64,000 nucleotides of DNA. It comes from Calliopsis andreniformis. Lineage: Eukaryota; Arthropoda; Insecta; Hymenoptera; Andrenidae. The notes under the pieces were generated by a model. The model was not told where the DNA came from. It saw only the letters and a list, made by a program, of their open reading frames with translations, and ran no database searches. Location of the stretch: assembly GCF_051401765.1 (NCBI RefSeq), contig NW_027480422.1, positions 17,440,001-17,504,000 on the forward strand, read 5' to 3'. Positions 40,371 to 54,190 of this stretch are shown here, in pieces; the first letter of the stretch is position 1, and every line of letters starts with the position of its first letter. A program made the translations under genes and the position numbers.

Positions 40371-43209
40371 CAACCAGTATGAAAGTTATGGTCATTTCTA
40401 CGTTCCGGGCAACCTAGGCTTCACCCTAGGGCGTTGCTCCACCAAATCGAATAGTTAGGGCCTAAGAAGTCAACGCCAGAAGCATAAAATACAATATAAA
40501 TACAACAGTTTTTCAATCGTATAACAGGAATAATTGCAAACAGTGTGAAAGATATGGTCATTTCTACGTTGCGGGCATCCTAGGCTTCACTCTAGGGCAT
40601 TGCTCCACCACATCGTATAGCTACGGCCTTAGAAGTCAACGCCATAACTATAAAAAACAATATAAATACAACAGTTTTTCCATTGTATAACAGGAATAAT
40701 TGCAACCAGTGTGAAAGTGATGGTCATTTCTACGTTCCGGGCAACCTAGGCTTCAGTCTAGGGCATGGTTCCCCCAGATCGAATAGTTAGGGCCTAAGAA
40801 GCCTACGCCAGAAGCATAAAATACAATATAAACACCACAGTTTTTCCATCGTATACCAAGAATAATTGCAACCATTGTGAAAGTGATGGTCATTTCTACA
40901 TTCCGGGCAGCCTAGGCTTCACTCTAGGGCGTTGCTCCACCAGATCGTATAGTTAGGGCCTAAGAAGTCAACGCCAGAAGCATAAAATACAAAATAAATA
41001 CAACAGTTTTTCCCTTGTATAACAGGAATAATTGCAACCAGTGTGAAAGCTATGGTCATTTCTGCTTTCCGGGCAACCTAGGCTTCACTCTAGGGCGCTG
41101 CTCCTCCAGATATAATAGTTAGGGCCCAGGAAGTCAACGCCAGAAGAATAAAATACAAAATAAATACAACAGTTTTTCCATCGTATAACAAGAATAATTG
41201 CAACCATTGTGAAAGTGATGGTCATTACTACTTTCCGGTCAACCTGGGCTTCACTCTAGGGCGTTTCTCCACCACATCGAATAGCTACTGCCTTAGAAGT
41301 CAACGTCTGAAGCATAAAATATAATATAAATACAACAGTTTTTCCATCGTATAACACGAATAATTGCAACCAGTGTGAAAGACATGATCATTTCTACGTT
41401 CCGGGCAACCTAGGCTTCACTCTAGGGCGTTGCTCCAACACATCGAATAGCTACGGCCTTAGGGGTCAACGCCAGAGGCATAAAATACAAAATAAATACA
41501 ACAGCTTTTCCATCGTATAACAAGAATAATTGCAACCATTGTGAAAGTGATGGTCATTTCTACATTCCGGGCAACCTAGGCATCACTCTAGGGCGTTTCT
41601 CCACCACATCGAATAGCTACAGCACTAGAAGTCAACGCCTGAAGCATAAAATATAATATAAATACAACAGTTTTTCCATCGTATAACAAGAATAATTGCA
41701 ACCAGTGTGAAAGACATGGTCATTTCTACGTTCCGGGCAACCTAGGCTTCACTCTAGGGCGTTGCTCCAACACATCGAATAGCTACGGCCTTAGAAGTCA
41801 ACGCCCGAAGCATAAAATACAATAAAAATACAACAGTTTTTCCATCGTATAACAGGAATAATAGCAACCAGAGTGAAGGTGATGGTCACTTCTAAGTTCC
41901 GGGCAACCTAGGCTTCACTCTAGAGCGTTGCACCACCAGATCGAATAGCTAGGGCCTTAGAAGTCAACGCCAGAAGCACAAAATAGAATAAAAATACAAC
42001 AGTTATTCCACCGTATAACAGGAATAATTACAACCAGTGTGAAAGTAATGGGCATTTCTACGTTCCGTGCAACCTAGGCTTCACTCTAGGGCGTAGGTCC
42101 ACCAGGACGAATAGTTAGGGCCTTAGAAAACATCTCCAGACGCATAAAATACAATATAAATACAACAGTTTTTCCACGGTATAAAACGAATAATTGCAAC
42201 CAGCATGAAAGTTATGGTCATTTCTACGTTCCGGGCAACCTAGGCTTCACCCTAGGGCGTTGCTCCACCAGATCGAATAGCTAGGGACTTAGAAGTCAAC
42301 GCCAGAAGCATAAAATACAATAAAAATACAACAGTTTTCCCATCGTATAAAAGGAATAATTGCAACCAGTGTGAAAGTAATGGTCATTTCTACGTTCCCA
42401 GCAACCTAGGCTTCACTCTAGGGCGTTGTTCCTCCAGATCGAATAGCTAGGGCCTAAGAAGTCTACAGCAGAAGCATAAAATACAATATAAATACAACAG
42501 CTTTTCCATCGTATAAAACGAATAATTGCAATCCGTATGAAAATTATGGTCATTTCTACGTTCCGCGCAACCTAGGCTTCACCCTAGGTCGTTGCTCCAC
42601 CAGATCCAATAGTTAGGACATAAGAAGTCAACGCCAGAAGCATAAAATACAAAATAGATACAACAGATTTTCCATCATATAACAGGAATAATTGCAACCA
42701 GTGTGAAAGTGATGGTCATTTCTACGTTCCGGGCAACCTAGGCTTCAGTCTAGCGCGTTGCACCACCAGATCGAATAGCTAGGGCCTTAGAAGTCATCGC
42801 CAGAAGCATAAAGTAAAATATAAATACAACAGTTATTCCATCGTATAACAGGAATAATTACAACCAGTGTGAAAGTAATGCGCATTTCTACGTTCCGTGC
42901 AACCTAGGCTTCACTCTAGGGCGTGGTACCCCCATATCGAATAGTTAGGTCCTAAGAAGTCAACGCTAGAAGCATAAAATACGATATATGTATAAGAGCT
43001 TTTCCATCGTATCAAACGAATAAGTGCAACCAGTGTGAAAGCAATGGCCATTTCTACGTTCCGGGCATCCTAGACTTAACTCTAGGGCATTGCTCTACCA
43101 GATCGAATAACTACGGCCTTAGAAGCCAACGCCCGAAGCATAAAATACAATAAAAATACAACAGTTTTTCCATCGTATAACAGGAATAACAGCAACCAGA
43201 GTGAAGGTG
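40371..43209 (+). repeat. Block rebuilt from 23-31 kb segments
   Basis: About 40380-41260 matches 23615-24480, 16.76 kb upstream (101 monomers), including ATGGTTCCCCCAG at 40765 and 24001 and the rare AAGTGATGGTCATTAC. About 41870-42260 matches 27770-28150 (offset 14109 bp, 85 monomers), sharing CGTAGGTCCACCAGGACGAA. About 42890-43130 carries the GTGGTACCCCCATATCG and CGATATATGTATAA monomers of the 5-mer unit. The order differs from the source region. Confidence 0.8.
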
Positions 43210-45391
43210 ATGGTCATTTCAGCATTCCGGGCAACCTAGGCTTCACTCTAGGGCCATGCTCCACCAGATCGAATAGTTAGGGCCTAAGAAGACTACGCCA
43301 GAAGCATAAAATACAATGTAAATACCACAGTTTTTCCATCGTATAACAGGAATAATTGCAACCAGTGTGAATGACATGGTCTTTTCTACGATCCGGGCAA
43401 CCTAGGCTTTACTCTAGGGCGTTGCTCCACCACATCGAATAGCTACGGCCTTAGGAGTCAACGCCAGAGGCAAAAACACATAATAAATACAACAGTTTTT
43501 CCACCGTATAACAAGAATAACTGCAACCATTGTGAGAGTGATGGTCATTTCTACATTCCGGGCAACCTAGGCTTCACTCTAGGGCGTTGCTCCACCAGAC
43601 CGTATAGTTAGGGCCTAACAAGTCAACGCCAGAAGCATAAAATACAATATAAATACAACAGTTTTTAGTTTGTATAACAGGAATAATTGCCACCAGTGTG
43701 AAAGTGATGGTCATTTCAGCATTCCGGGCAACCTAGGCTGCACTCTAGGGCGTTGCTCCTCCAGATAGAATAGTTAGGGCCCATGAAGTCAACGCCAGAA
43801 GCATAATAAACAATATAAATACAACAGTTTTTCCCTTGTATAACAGGAATAATTGCAACCAGTGTGAAAGGTATGGTCATTTCTACGTTCCGGGCATCCT
43901 AAGCTTCACTCTAGGGCGTTGCTCCTCCACATCGAATAGCTGCGGCCTTAGAAGTCATCGCCGGAAGCATAAAATACAATATAAATACAACAGTTCTTCC
44001 ATCGTATAACACTAATAATTGCAACCAGTGTGAAAGACATGGTCATTTCTACGTTCCGGGCAACCTAGGCTTCCCTCTAGGGCGTTGCTTCACCACATCG
44101 AATAGCTACGGCCTTAGGAGTAAACGCCAGAGGCATAAAATACAAAATAAATACAACAGTTTTTCCATCTTATAACAAGAATAATTGCATCCAGGGTGAA
44201 AGTGATGGTCATTTCTACGTTCCGGGCAACCTAGGCTTCACTCTAGGGCGTTGCTCCACCACATCGAATAGTTAGGGCCTTAGAAGTCAATGCCCGAAGC
44301 ATATAATGCCATATAAATACAACAGTTTTTCCACTGTATGATATGAATAATTGCAAACAGTGTGGAAGTAATGGTCATTTCTACGTTCCGGGCAACCTAG
44401 GCTTCACTCGAGGGCGTTGCGCAACCACATCGGATAGCTACGGCCCTAGAAGACAACGACATAAATATAAAATACTATATAAATACAACAGTCTTTCCAT
44501 CGTATAAAACGAATAATTGCAACCAGTCTGATAGTTATGGTCATTTCTACGTTCCGGGCAACCTAGGCTTCACCCTAGGGCGTTGCTCCACCAGATCGAA
44601 TAGTTAGGGCCTAAGAAGTCAATGCCAGAAGCATAAAATACGATATATGTACAACAGTTTTTCCATCGTATAAAATGAGTAATTGCAACCAGTGTGAAAG
44701 TAACGGCCATTTCTACGTTCCGGGCATCCTAGACTTAACACTGAGGCATTGCTCCACCAGATCGAATACATAGGGCCTTAGAAGTCAACGCCAGAAGCAT
44801 AAAGTACATTAAAAATCCAACAGTCTCCATCGTGTAACAGGAATAATTGCCACCAGTGTGAAAGTGATGGTCATTTCTGCATTCCGGGCAACCTAGGCTT
44901 CAGTCTAGGGCGTGTTTCCCCCAGATCGAATAGTTAGGGCCTAAGAAGCCTACGCCAAAAGCATAAAATACAATATAAATACCACAGTTTTTCCATCGGA
45001 TAACAGGAATAATTGCAACCAGAGTGAAGGTGATGGTCATTTCTAAGTTCCGGGCAACCTAGGATTCACTATCCAGCGTTGCCCCACCAGATCGAATAGC
45101 TAGGACCTTAGAAGTCAACGCCAGAAGCACAAAATAAAATAAAAATACAACACTTATTCCATCGTATAACAGGAATAATTACCACCAGTGTGAAAGTAAT
45201 GGGCATTTCTACGTCCCGTGCAACCTAGGCTTCACTCTAGGGCGTTGCTCCACCACATCGAATAGTTAGGGCCTTAGAAGTCAATGCCAGAAGCATAAAC
45301 TACAATTTAAATACAACAGTTTTTCCACTGTATAATATGAATAATTGCAAACAGTGTGGTAGTAATGGTCATTTCTACGTTCCGGGCAACC
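43210..45391 (+). repeat. Block I, 17-mer-offset duplication, copy 1
   Basis: Matches about 46029-48210 at 2819 bp, which is 17 monomers less the 3 bp lost near 43480 and 44821. Shared rare marks include TCAGCATTCCGGGC, AGTTTTTAGTTTGTATAAC, CATCCAGGGTGAAAG, CACTCGAGGGCGTTGCGC and GGATTCACTATCCAGCG. Confidence 0.85.
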
Positions 45392-46028
45392 TAGGCTTCA
45401 CTCTAGGGCGTTGCTCCACCATATCGAATAGCTGCGGCCTTAGAAGTCAACGTCAGAAGCATAAAATACAATATAAATACAACACTTTTTCCATCGTATA
45501 ACAGGAATAATTGCAACCAGTGTGAAAGTGATGGCCATTTCTACGTTCCGGGCAACCTAGGCTTCAGTCTAGGGCGAGGTTCCCCCAGATCGAATAGTTA
45601 GGGCCTAAGAAGCCTACGCCAGAAGCATAAAATACAATAGAAATACAACAGTTTTTCCATCGTATAACAGGAATAATTGCAAACAGTGTGAAAGGTATGG
45701 TCATTTCTACGATACGGGCAACCTAGGCTTCACTCTAGGGCGTCGTTCCACCAGATGGAATAGCTACGGCCTTAGAAGTCAACGCCAGAACTATAAAAAA
45801 CAGTATAAATACAACAGTATTTCCATTGTATAAAATGAATAATTGCAAACAGTGTGGAGGTAATGGTCATTTCTACTTTCCGAGCAACCTACGCTTCACT
45901 CTAGGGCGTTTCTCCACCACATCGAATAGCTACAGCCTTAGAAGTCAACGTCTGAAGCATAAAATATAATATAAATACAACAGTTTTTCCATCGTATAAC
46001 AAGAATAATTGCAACGAATGTGAAAGTG
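45392..46028 (+). repeat. Satellite stretch between block I copies
   Basis: About four monomers. The first part (to about 45640) matches 49220-49430, sharing GGGCGAGGTTCCCCCAG at 45572 and 49385. The second part matches about 50290-50620, sharing TACGATACGGGC and GCGTCGTTCCACCAGATG. Confidence 0.75.
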
Positions 46029-48210
46029 ATGGTCATTTCAGCATTCCGGGCAACCTAGGCTTCACTCTAGGGCCATGCTCCACCAGATCGAATAGTTAGG
46101 GCCTAAGAAGACTACGCCAGAAGCATAAAATACAATGTAAATACCACAGTTTTTCCATCGTATAACAGGAATAATTGCAACCAGTGTGAAAGACATGGTC
46201 TTTTCTACGTTCCGGGCAACCTAGGCTTCACTCTAGGGCGTTGCTCCACCACATCGAATAGCTACGGCCTTGGGAGTCAACGCCAGAGGCAAAAATACAT
46301 AATAAATACAACAGTTTTTCCACCGTATAACAAGAATAACTGCAACCATTGTGAAAGTGATGGTCATTTCTACATTCCGGGCAACCTAAGCTTCACTCTA
46401 GGGCGTTGCTCCACCAGACCGTATAGTTAGGGCCTAACAAGTCAACGCCAGAAGCATAAAATACAATATAAATACAACAGTTTTTAGTTTGTATAACAGG
46501 AATAATTGCCACCAGTGTGAAAGTGATGGTCATTTCAGCATTCCGGGCAACCTAGGCTGCACTCTAGGGCGTTGCTCCTCCAGATAGAATAGTTAGGGCC
46601 CAGGAAGTCAACGCCAGAAGCATAAAAAACAATATAAATACAACAGTTTTTCCCTTGTATAACAGGAATAATTGCAACCAGTGTGAAAGGTATGGTCATT
46701 TCTACATTCCGGGCATCCTAAGCTTCACTCTAGGGCGTTGCTCCTCCACATCGAATAGCTGCGGCCTTAGGAGTAAACGCCAGAGGCATAAAATGCAAAA
46801 TAAATACAACAGTTTTTCCATCGCATAACAAGAATAATTGCATCCAGGGTGAAAGTGATGGTCATTTCTACGTTCCGGGCAACCTAGGCTTCACTCTAGG
46901 GCATTGCTCCACCACATCGAATAGTTAGGGCCTTAGAAGTCAAAGCCAGAAGCATATAATGCCATATAAATACAACAGTTTTTCCACTGTATGATATGAA
47001 TAATTGCAAACAGTGTGGAAGTAATGGTCATTTCTACGTTCCGGGCAACCTAGGCTTCACTCGAGGGCGTTGCGCAACCACATCGAATAGCTACGGCCCT
47101 AGAAGACAACGACATAAATATAAAATACTATATAAATACAACAGTCTTTCCATCGTATAAAACGAATAATTGCAACCAGTCTGATCGTTATGGTCATTTC
47201 TACGTTCCGGGCAACCTAGGCTTCACCCTAGGGCGTTGCTCCACCAGATCGAATAGTTAGGGCCTAAGAAGTCAATGCCAGAAGCATAAAATACGATATA
47301 TGTACAACAGTTTTTCCATCGTATAAAATGAGTAATTGCAACCAGTGTGAAAGTAACGGCCATTTCTACGTTCCGGGCATCCTAGACTTAACACTGAGGC
47401 ATTGCTCCACCAGATCGAATACATAGGGCCTTAGAAGTCAACGCCAGAAGCATAAAGTACATTAAAAATCCAACAGTCTCCATCCTGTAACAGGAATAAT
47501 TGCCACCAGTGTGAAAGTGATGGTCATTTCTGCATTCCGGGCAACCTAGGCTTCACTCTAGGGCGTTGCTCCTCCAGATAGAATAGTTAGGTCCCAGGAA
47601 GTCAACGCCAGAAGCATAAAATACAATATAAATACAACAGTTTTTCCCTTGTATAACAGGTATAATTGCAACCAGTGTGAAAGGTATGGTCATTTCTACG
47701 TTCCGGGCAACCTAGGCTTCACCCTAGGGCGTTGCTCCACCAGATCGAATAGTTAGGGCCTAAGAAGTCAACGCCAGAAGCATAAAATACAATAGAAATA
47801 CAACAGTTTTTCCATCGTATAACAGGAATAATTGCAACCAGTGTGAAAGCTATGTTCATTTCTACGTTCCGGGCAACCTAGGATTCACTATCCAGCGTTG
47901 CCCCACCAGATCGAATAGCTAGGACCTTAGAAGTCAACGCCAGAAGCACAAAATAAAATAAAAATACAACATTTATTCCATCGTATAACAGGAATAATTA
48001 CCACCAGTGTGAAAGTAATGGGCATTTCTACGTCCCGTGCAACCTAGGCTTCACTCTAGGGCGTTGCTCCACCACATCGAATAGTTCGGGCCTTAGAAGT
48101 CAATGCCAGAAGCATAAAATACAATTTAAATACAACAGTTGTTCCACTGTATAATATGAATAATTGCAAACAGTGTGGTAGTAATGGTCATTTCTACGTT
48201 CCGGGCAAGC
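46029..48210 (+). repeat. Block I, 17-mer-offset duplication, copy 2
   Basis: Second copy of 43210-45391. It lacks one monomer (copy 1 about 43940-44105), which reduces the offset to 2653 bp (CCAGGGTG at 44191 and 46844). It later has two monomers (about 47540-47870) where copy 1 has one, which returns the offset to 2819 bp by 47880. The extra monomers resemble 48691-48990. Confidence 0.83.
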
Positions 48211-51200
48211 TAGGCTTCACTCTAGGGCGTTGGTCCACCAGATCCAATAGTTAGGGCCTAAGAAGTCAACGACAGGAGCACCAAATACAAAATAAATACA
48301 ACAGTTTTTCCATCGTATAAAACGAATAATTGCATCCAGTGTGCAAGTAATGGTCATTTCTACGATCCGGGCAACCTAGGCATCACTCTAGGGCGTTGTT
48401 CCACCAGAGCGAACAGTTAGGGCCTAAGAAGTCAACGCCTGAAGCATAAAATACAATATAAATACAACAGTTTTTCCATTGTATAAAACGAATAATTGCA
48501 ACCAGTCTGATAGTTATGGTCATTTCTACATTCCGGGCAATCTAGGCTTCTCTCTAGGGCGTTGCTCCTCCAGATCGAATAGTTAGGGCCTAAGAAGTCA
48601 ATGCCAGAAGCATAAAATACATTAAAATTCCAACAATCTCCATCGTATAACAGGAATAATTGCCACCAGTGTGAAAGTGGTGGTCATTTCTGCATTCCGG
48701 GCAACCTAGGCTTCACTCTAGGGCGTTGCTCCTCCAGATAGAATAGTTAGGTCCCAGGAAGTCAACGCCAGAAGCATAAAATACAATATAAATACAACAG
48801 TTTTTTCCTTGTATAATACGAATAATTGCAACCAGTGTGAAAGGTATGGTCATTTCTACGTTCCGGGCAACCTAGGCTTCACCCTAGGGCGTTGCTCCAC
48901 CAGATCGAATAGTTAGGGCCAACGAAGTCAACGCCAGAAGCATAAAATACAATAGAAATACAACAGTTTTTCCATCGTATAACAGGAATAATTGCAAACA
49001 GTGTGAAAGGTATGGTCATTTCTACTTTCCGGGCAACCAAGGCTTCACTCTAGGGCGTTTCTCCACCACATCGAATAGCTACGGCCTTAGAAGTCAACGT
49101 CTGAAGCATAAAATATAATATAAATACAACAGTTTTTCCATCGCATAACAGGAATAATTGCAACCAGTGTGAAAGCTATGGTCATTTCTACGTTCCGGGC
49201 AACCTAGGCTTCACTCTAGGGCGTTGCTCCACCACATCGAATAGCTGCGGCCTTAGAAGTCAACGTCAGAAGCATAAAATACAATATAAATACAACACTT
49301 TTTCCATCGTATAACAGGAATAATTGCAACCAGTGTGAAAGTGATGGCCATTTCTACGTTCCGGGCAACCTAGGCTTCAGTCTAGGGCGAGGTTCCCCCA
49401 GATCGAATAGTTAGGGCCTAAGAAGCCTACGCCAGAAGCATAAAATACAATATAAATACAACAGTTTTTCTATCGTATAACAAGAATAACTGCAAGCATT
49501 GTGAAAGTGATGGTCATTTCTACTTTCCGAGCAACCTAGGCTTCACTCTAGGGCGTTTCTCCACCACATCGAATAGCTACGGCCTTAGAAGTCAACGTCT
49601 GGAGCATAAAATATAATATAAATACAACAGTTCTTCCATCGCATAACAGGAATAATTGCAACCAGTATGAAAGACATGGTCATTTCTACGTTCCGGGCAA
49701 CCTAGGCTTCACTCTAGGGCGTTGCTGCACCACATCGAATAGCTACGGCCTTAGGAGTCAACGCCAGAGGCATAAAATACAAAATAAATACAACAGTTTT
49801 TCCATCGTATAACAAGAATAATTGCAACGAATGTGAAAGTGATGGTCATTTCAGCATTCCGGGCAACCTATGCTTCACTCTAGGGCCATGCTCCACCAGA
49901 TCGAATAGTTAGGGCCTAAGAAGTCAACGCCAGAAGCATAAAATACAATATAAATACAACAGTTTTTCCCTTGTATAACAGGAATAATTGCAACCAGTGT
50001 GAAAGTAATGGGCATTTCTACGTTCCGTGCAACCTAGGCTTCACTCTAGGGCGTTGCTCCACCAGATCGAATAGTTAGGGCCTAAGAAGTCAATGCCAGA
50101 AGCATAAAATACATTAAAAATCCAACAGTCTCCATCGTATAACAGGAATAATTGCCACCAGTGTGAAAGGTATGGTCATTTCTACGTTCCGGGCAACCTC
50201 GGCTTCACCCTAGGGCGCTGCTCCACCAGATCGAATAGTTAGGGCCTAAGAAGACAACGCCAGAAGCATAAAATACAATAGAAATACAACAGTTTTTCCA
50301 TCGTATAACAGGAATAATTGCAAACAGTGTGAAAGGTATGGTCATTTCTACGATACGGGCAACCTAGGCTTCACTCTAGGGCGTCGTTCCACCAGATGCA
50401 AGAGCTACGGCCTTAGAAGTCAACGCCATAACTATAAAAAACAGTATAAATACAACAGTATTTCCATTGTATAAAATGTATAATTGCAAACAGTGTGGAG
50501 GTAATGGTCATTTCTACTTTCCGGGCAACCTAGGCTTCACTCTAGGGCGTTTCTCCACCACATCGAATAGCCACGGCCTTAGAAGTCAACGTCTGAAGCA
50601 TAAAATATAATATAAATACAACAGTTTTTCCATCGCATAACAGGAATAATTGCAACCAGTGTGATAGACATGGTCATTTCTACGTTCCGGGCAACCTAGG
50701 CTTCACTCTAGGGCGTTGCTGCACCACATCGAATAGCTACGGCCTTAGGAGTCAACGCCAGAGGCATAAAATACAAAATAAATACAAAAGTTTTTCCATC
50801 GTATAACAAGAATAATTGCAACGAATGTGAAAGTGATGGTCATTTCAGCATTCCGGGCAACCTAGGCTTTAGTCTAGGGCGTGGTTCCCCCAGATCGAAT
50901 AGTTAGGGCCTAACAAGTCAACGCCAGAAGCATAAAATACCATATAAATACAACAGTTTTTCCCTTGCATAACAGGAATAATTGCAACCAGTGTGAAAGC
51001 TGTGGTTATTTCTACGTTCCGGGCAACGTAGGCTTCACTCTAGGGCGTTGCTCCACCACATCGAATAGTTAGGGCCTTAGAAGTCAATGCCAGAAGCATA
51101 AAATGCCATATAAATACAACAGTTTTTCCACTGTATGATATGAATAATTGCAAACAGTGTGGAAGTAATGGTCATTTCTACGTTCCGGGCAACCTAGGCT

Positions 51201-52944
51201 TCACTCTAGGGCGTTGCTCCACCACATCGAATAGCTACGGCCTTAGGAGTCGACGCCAGAGGCATAAAATACATAATAAATACAACAGTTTTTCCATCGT
51301 ATAACAAGAATAACTGCAACCATTGTGAAAGTGATGGTCATTTCTACATTCGGGGCAACCTAGGCTTCACCCTAGGGCGTTGCTCCACCACATCGAATAT
51401 TTAGGGCATTAGAAGTCAATGCCAGAAGCATAAAATGCCATATAAATACAACAGTTTTTCCACTGTATGATATGAATAATTGCAAACAGTGTGGAAGTAA
51501 TGGTCATTTCTACGTTCCGGGCAATCTAGGCTTCACTCTAGGGCGTTGCGCAACCACATCGAATAGCTACGGCACTAGAAGACAACGCCATAACTATAAA
51601 ATACAATATAAATAGAACAGTCTTTCCATCGTATAAAACGAATAATTGCAACCAGTCTGATAGTTATGGTCATTTCTACGTTCCGGGCAACCTAGGCTTC
51701 ACCCTAGGGCGTTGCTCCGCCATATCGAATAGTTAGGGACTAAGAAGTCAATGCCAGAAGCATAAAATACGATATACGTACAACAGTTTTTCCATCGTAT
51801 AACAGGAATAATTACAACCAGTGTGAAAGATATGGTCATTCCTACGATACGGGCAACCTAGGCTTCACTCTAGGGCGTTGCTGCTCCAGATAGAATAGTT
51901 AGGGCCCAGGCAGTTAACGCCAGAAGCATAAATAACAATATAAATACAACAGTTTTTCCCGTGTATAACAGGAATAATTGCAACCAGTGTGAATGGTATG
52001 GTCATTTCTACGTTCCGGGCAACCTAGGCTTCACTCTAGGGCATTGCTCCACCACATCGAATAGCTACGGCCTTAGAAGTCAACGCCAGAAGCACAAACT
52101 AAAATAAAAATACAAGAGTTATTCCATCGTCTAACCGGAATAATTACAATCAGTGTGAAAGTAATGGGCATTTCTACGTTCCGTGCAACCTAGGCTTCGC
52201 TCTAGGGCGTTGGTCCACCAGGCCGAATAGTTAGGGCCTTAGAATGCAACTCCAGACGCATAAAATACAATATAAATACAACAGTCTTTCCACGGTATAA
52301 AACGAATAATTGCAACCAGTATGAAAGTTACGGTCATTTCTACGTTCCAGGCAACCTAGGCTTCACCCTAGGGCGTTGCTCCACCAGATCGAATAGTCAG
52401 GGCCTTAGGAGTCAACGCCAGCGGCATAAAATACAATACAAATACAACAGTTTTTCCATCGTATAACAAGAGTAATTGCAACCAGTGTGAAAGTGATGGT
52501 CATTTCTGCATTCCGGGCAACCTAGGCTACACTCTAGGGCGTTGCTCCACCAGATCGAATAGGTAGGGCCTAAGAAGTCAACGTCAGAAGCATAAAATAC
52601 AATATAAATACAACAGTTTTTCCCTTGTATAACAGAAATAATTGCAACCAGTGTGAAAGCTATGGTCATTTCTATGTTCCGAGCAACGTAGGTTTCGCTC
52701 TATGACGTTGCTCCACCACATCGAATAGTTAGGGCCTTAGAAGTCAATGCCAGAAGCATAAAATACAATATAAATACTACAGTTTTTCCACTGTATAATA
52801 TGAATAATTGCAAACAGTGTGGAAGTAATGGTCATTTCTACGTTCCGGGCAAGCTAGGCTTCACTCTAGGGCCATGCTCCACCAGATCGAATAGTTAGGG
52901 CCTAACAAGTCAACGCCAGAAGCATGAAATACAATAGATATACA
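48211..52944 (+). repeat. Block J: satellite mosaic
   Basis: About 28 monomers of mixed subtypes, including repeated use of CGTTTCTCCACCACATCG with AACGTCTGAAGCAT (49050, 49556 and 50546 regions). A dimer-spaced pair near 51077 and 51409 (332 bp) shares AAATGCCATATAAATAC and CCACTGTATGATATG. Two 2-bp deletions in the T tract lie near 48634 and 50126. Nothing other than satellite is present. Confidence 0.72.
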
Positions 52945-54190
52945 ACAGTCTTTCCATCGTATAAAACGAGTAATTGCAACCAGTTTGATAGTTATGGTCA
53001 TTTCTACGTTCCGGGCGATCTAGGCTTCTCTCTAGGGCGTTGCTCCACCAGATCGAATAGTTAGGGCCTAACAAGTCAACGCCAGAAGCATAAAATACAA
53101 TAGAAATACAGCAGTTTTACCATCGTATAACAGGAATAATTGCAACCAGTGTGAAAGACATGGTCAATTCTACGTTCCGGGCAACCTAGGCTTCATTCTA
53201 GGGCGTTGCTCCACCACATCGAATAGCTACGGCCTTAGGAGTCAACGCCAGAGGCATAAAATACAAAATAAATACAACAGTTTTTCCATCGTATAACAAG
53301 AATAATTGCAACCAGTGTGAAAGTGATGGTCATTTCTACATTCCGGGCAACCTAGGCTTCACTCTAGGGCCATGCTCCACCAGATCGAATAGTTAGGGCC
53401 TAAGAAGTCATCGCCAGAAGCATAAAATACAATATAAATACAACAGTTTTTCCCTTGTATAACAGGAATAATTGCAACCAGTGTGAAAGCTATGGTCATT
53501 TCTACGTTCCGGGCAACCTAGGCTTCACTCTAGGGCGTTGCTCCACCAGATCGAATGGTTAGGGCCTAAGAATTCAACGCCAGAAGCATAAAATACAATA
53601 AAAATACAACAGTTTTTCCCTTGTATAACAGAAATAATTGCAACCAGTATGAATGTTATGGTCATTTCTACGTTCAGGGCAACCTAGGCTTCACTCTAGG
53701 GCGTTGGTCCGCCAGATTCAATAGCTACAGCCCTAGAAGACAACGCCATAACTATAAAATACAATATAAATACAACAGTCTTTCCATCGTATAAAACGAG
53801 TAATTGCAACCAGTGTGAAAGCTATGGTCATTTCTACGTTCCGGGCAACCTAGGCTTCACTCTAGGGCGTTCCTCCACCACATCGAATAGCTGCGGCCTT
53901 AGAAGTCAACGCCAGAAGCATAAAATACAATATAAATACAACAATTTTTCCATCGTATAACAGCAATAATTGCAACCAGTGTGAAAGTGATGGTCATTTC
54001 TACGTTCCGGGCAACCTAGGCTTCAGTCTAGGGCGTGGTTCCCCCAGATCGAATAGTTAGGGCCTAAGAAGCCTACGCCAGAAGCATAAAATACAATATA
54101 AATAACACAGTTTTTCCATCGTATAACAGGAATAATTGCAACCAGAGTGAAGGTGATGGTCATTTCTCAGTTCCGGGCAACCTAGGCTTC
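52945..54190 (+). repeat. Block K, 31-mer-offset duplication, copy 1
   Basis: Matches about 58091-59336 at exactly 5146 bp (31 monomers). Shared marks include CTTCTCTCTAGGGCG, GCAGTTTTACCATCG (53111 and 58257), GACATGGTCAATTCTACG, CTTCATTCTAGGGCG and GGTCCGCCAGATYCAATAGC. Register is regained at about 54400-54740 against 59546-59886. Confidence 0.85.
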
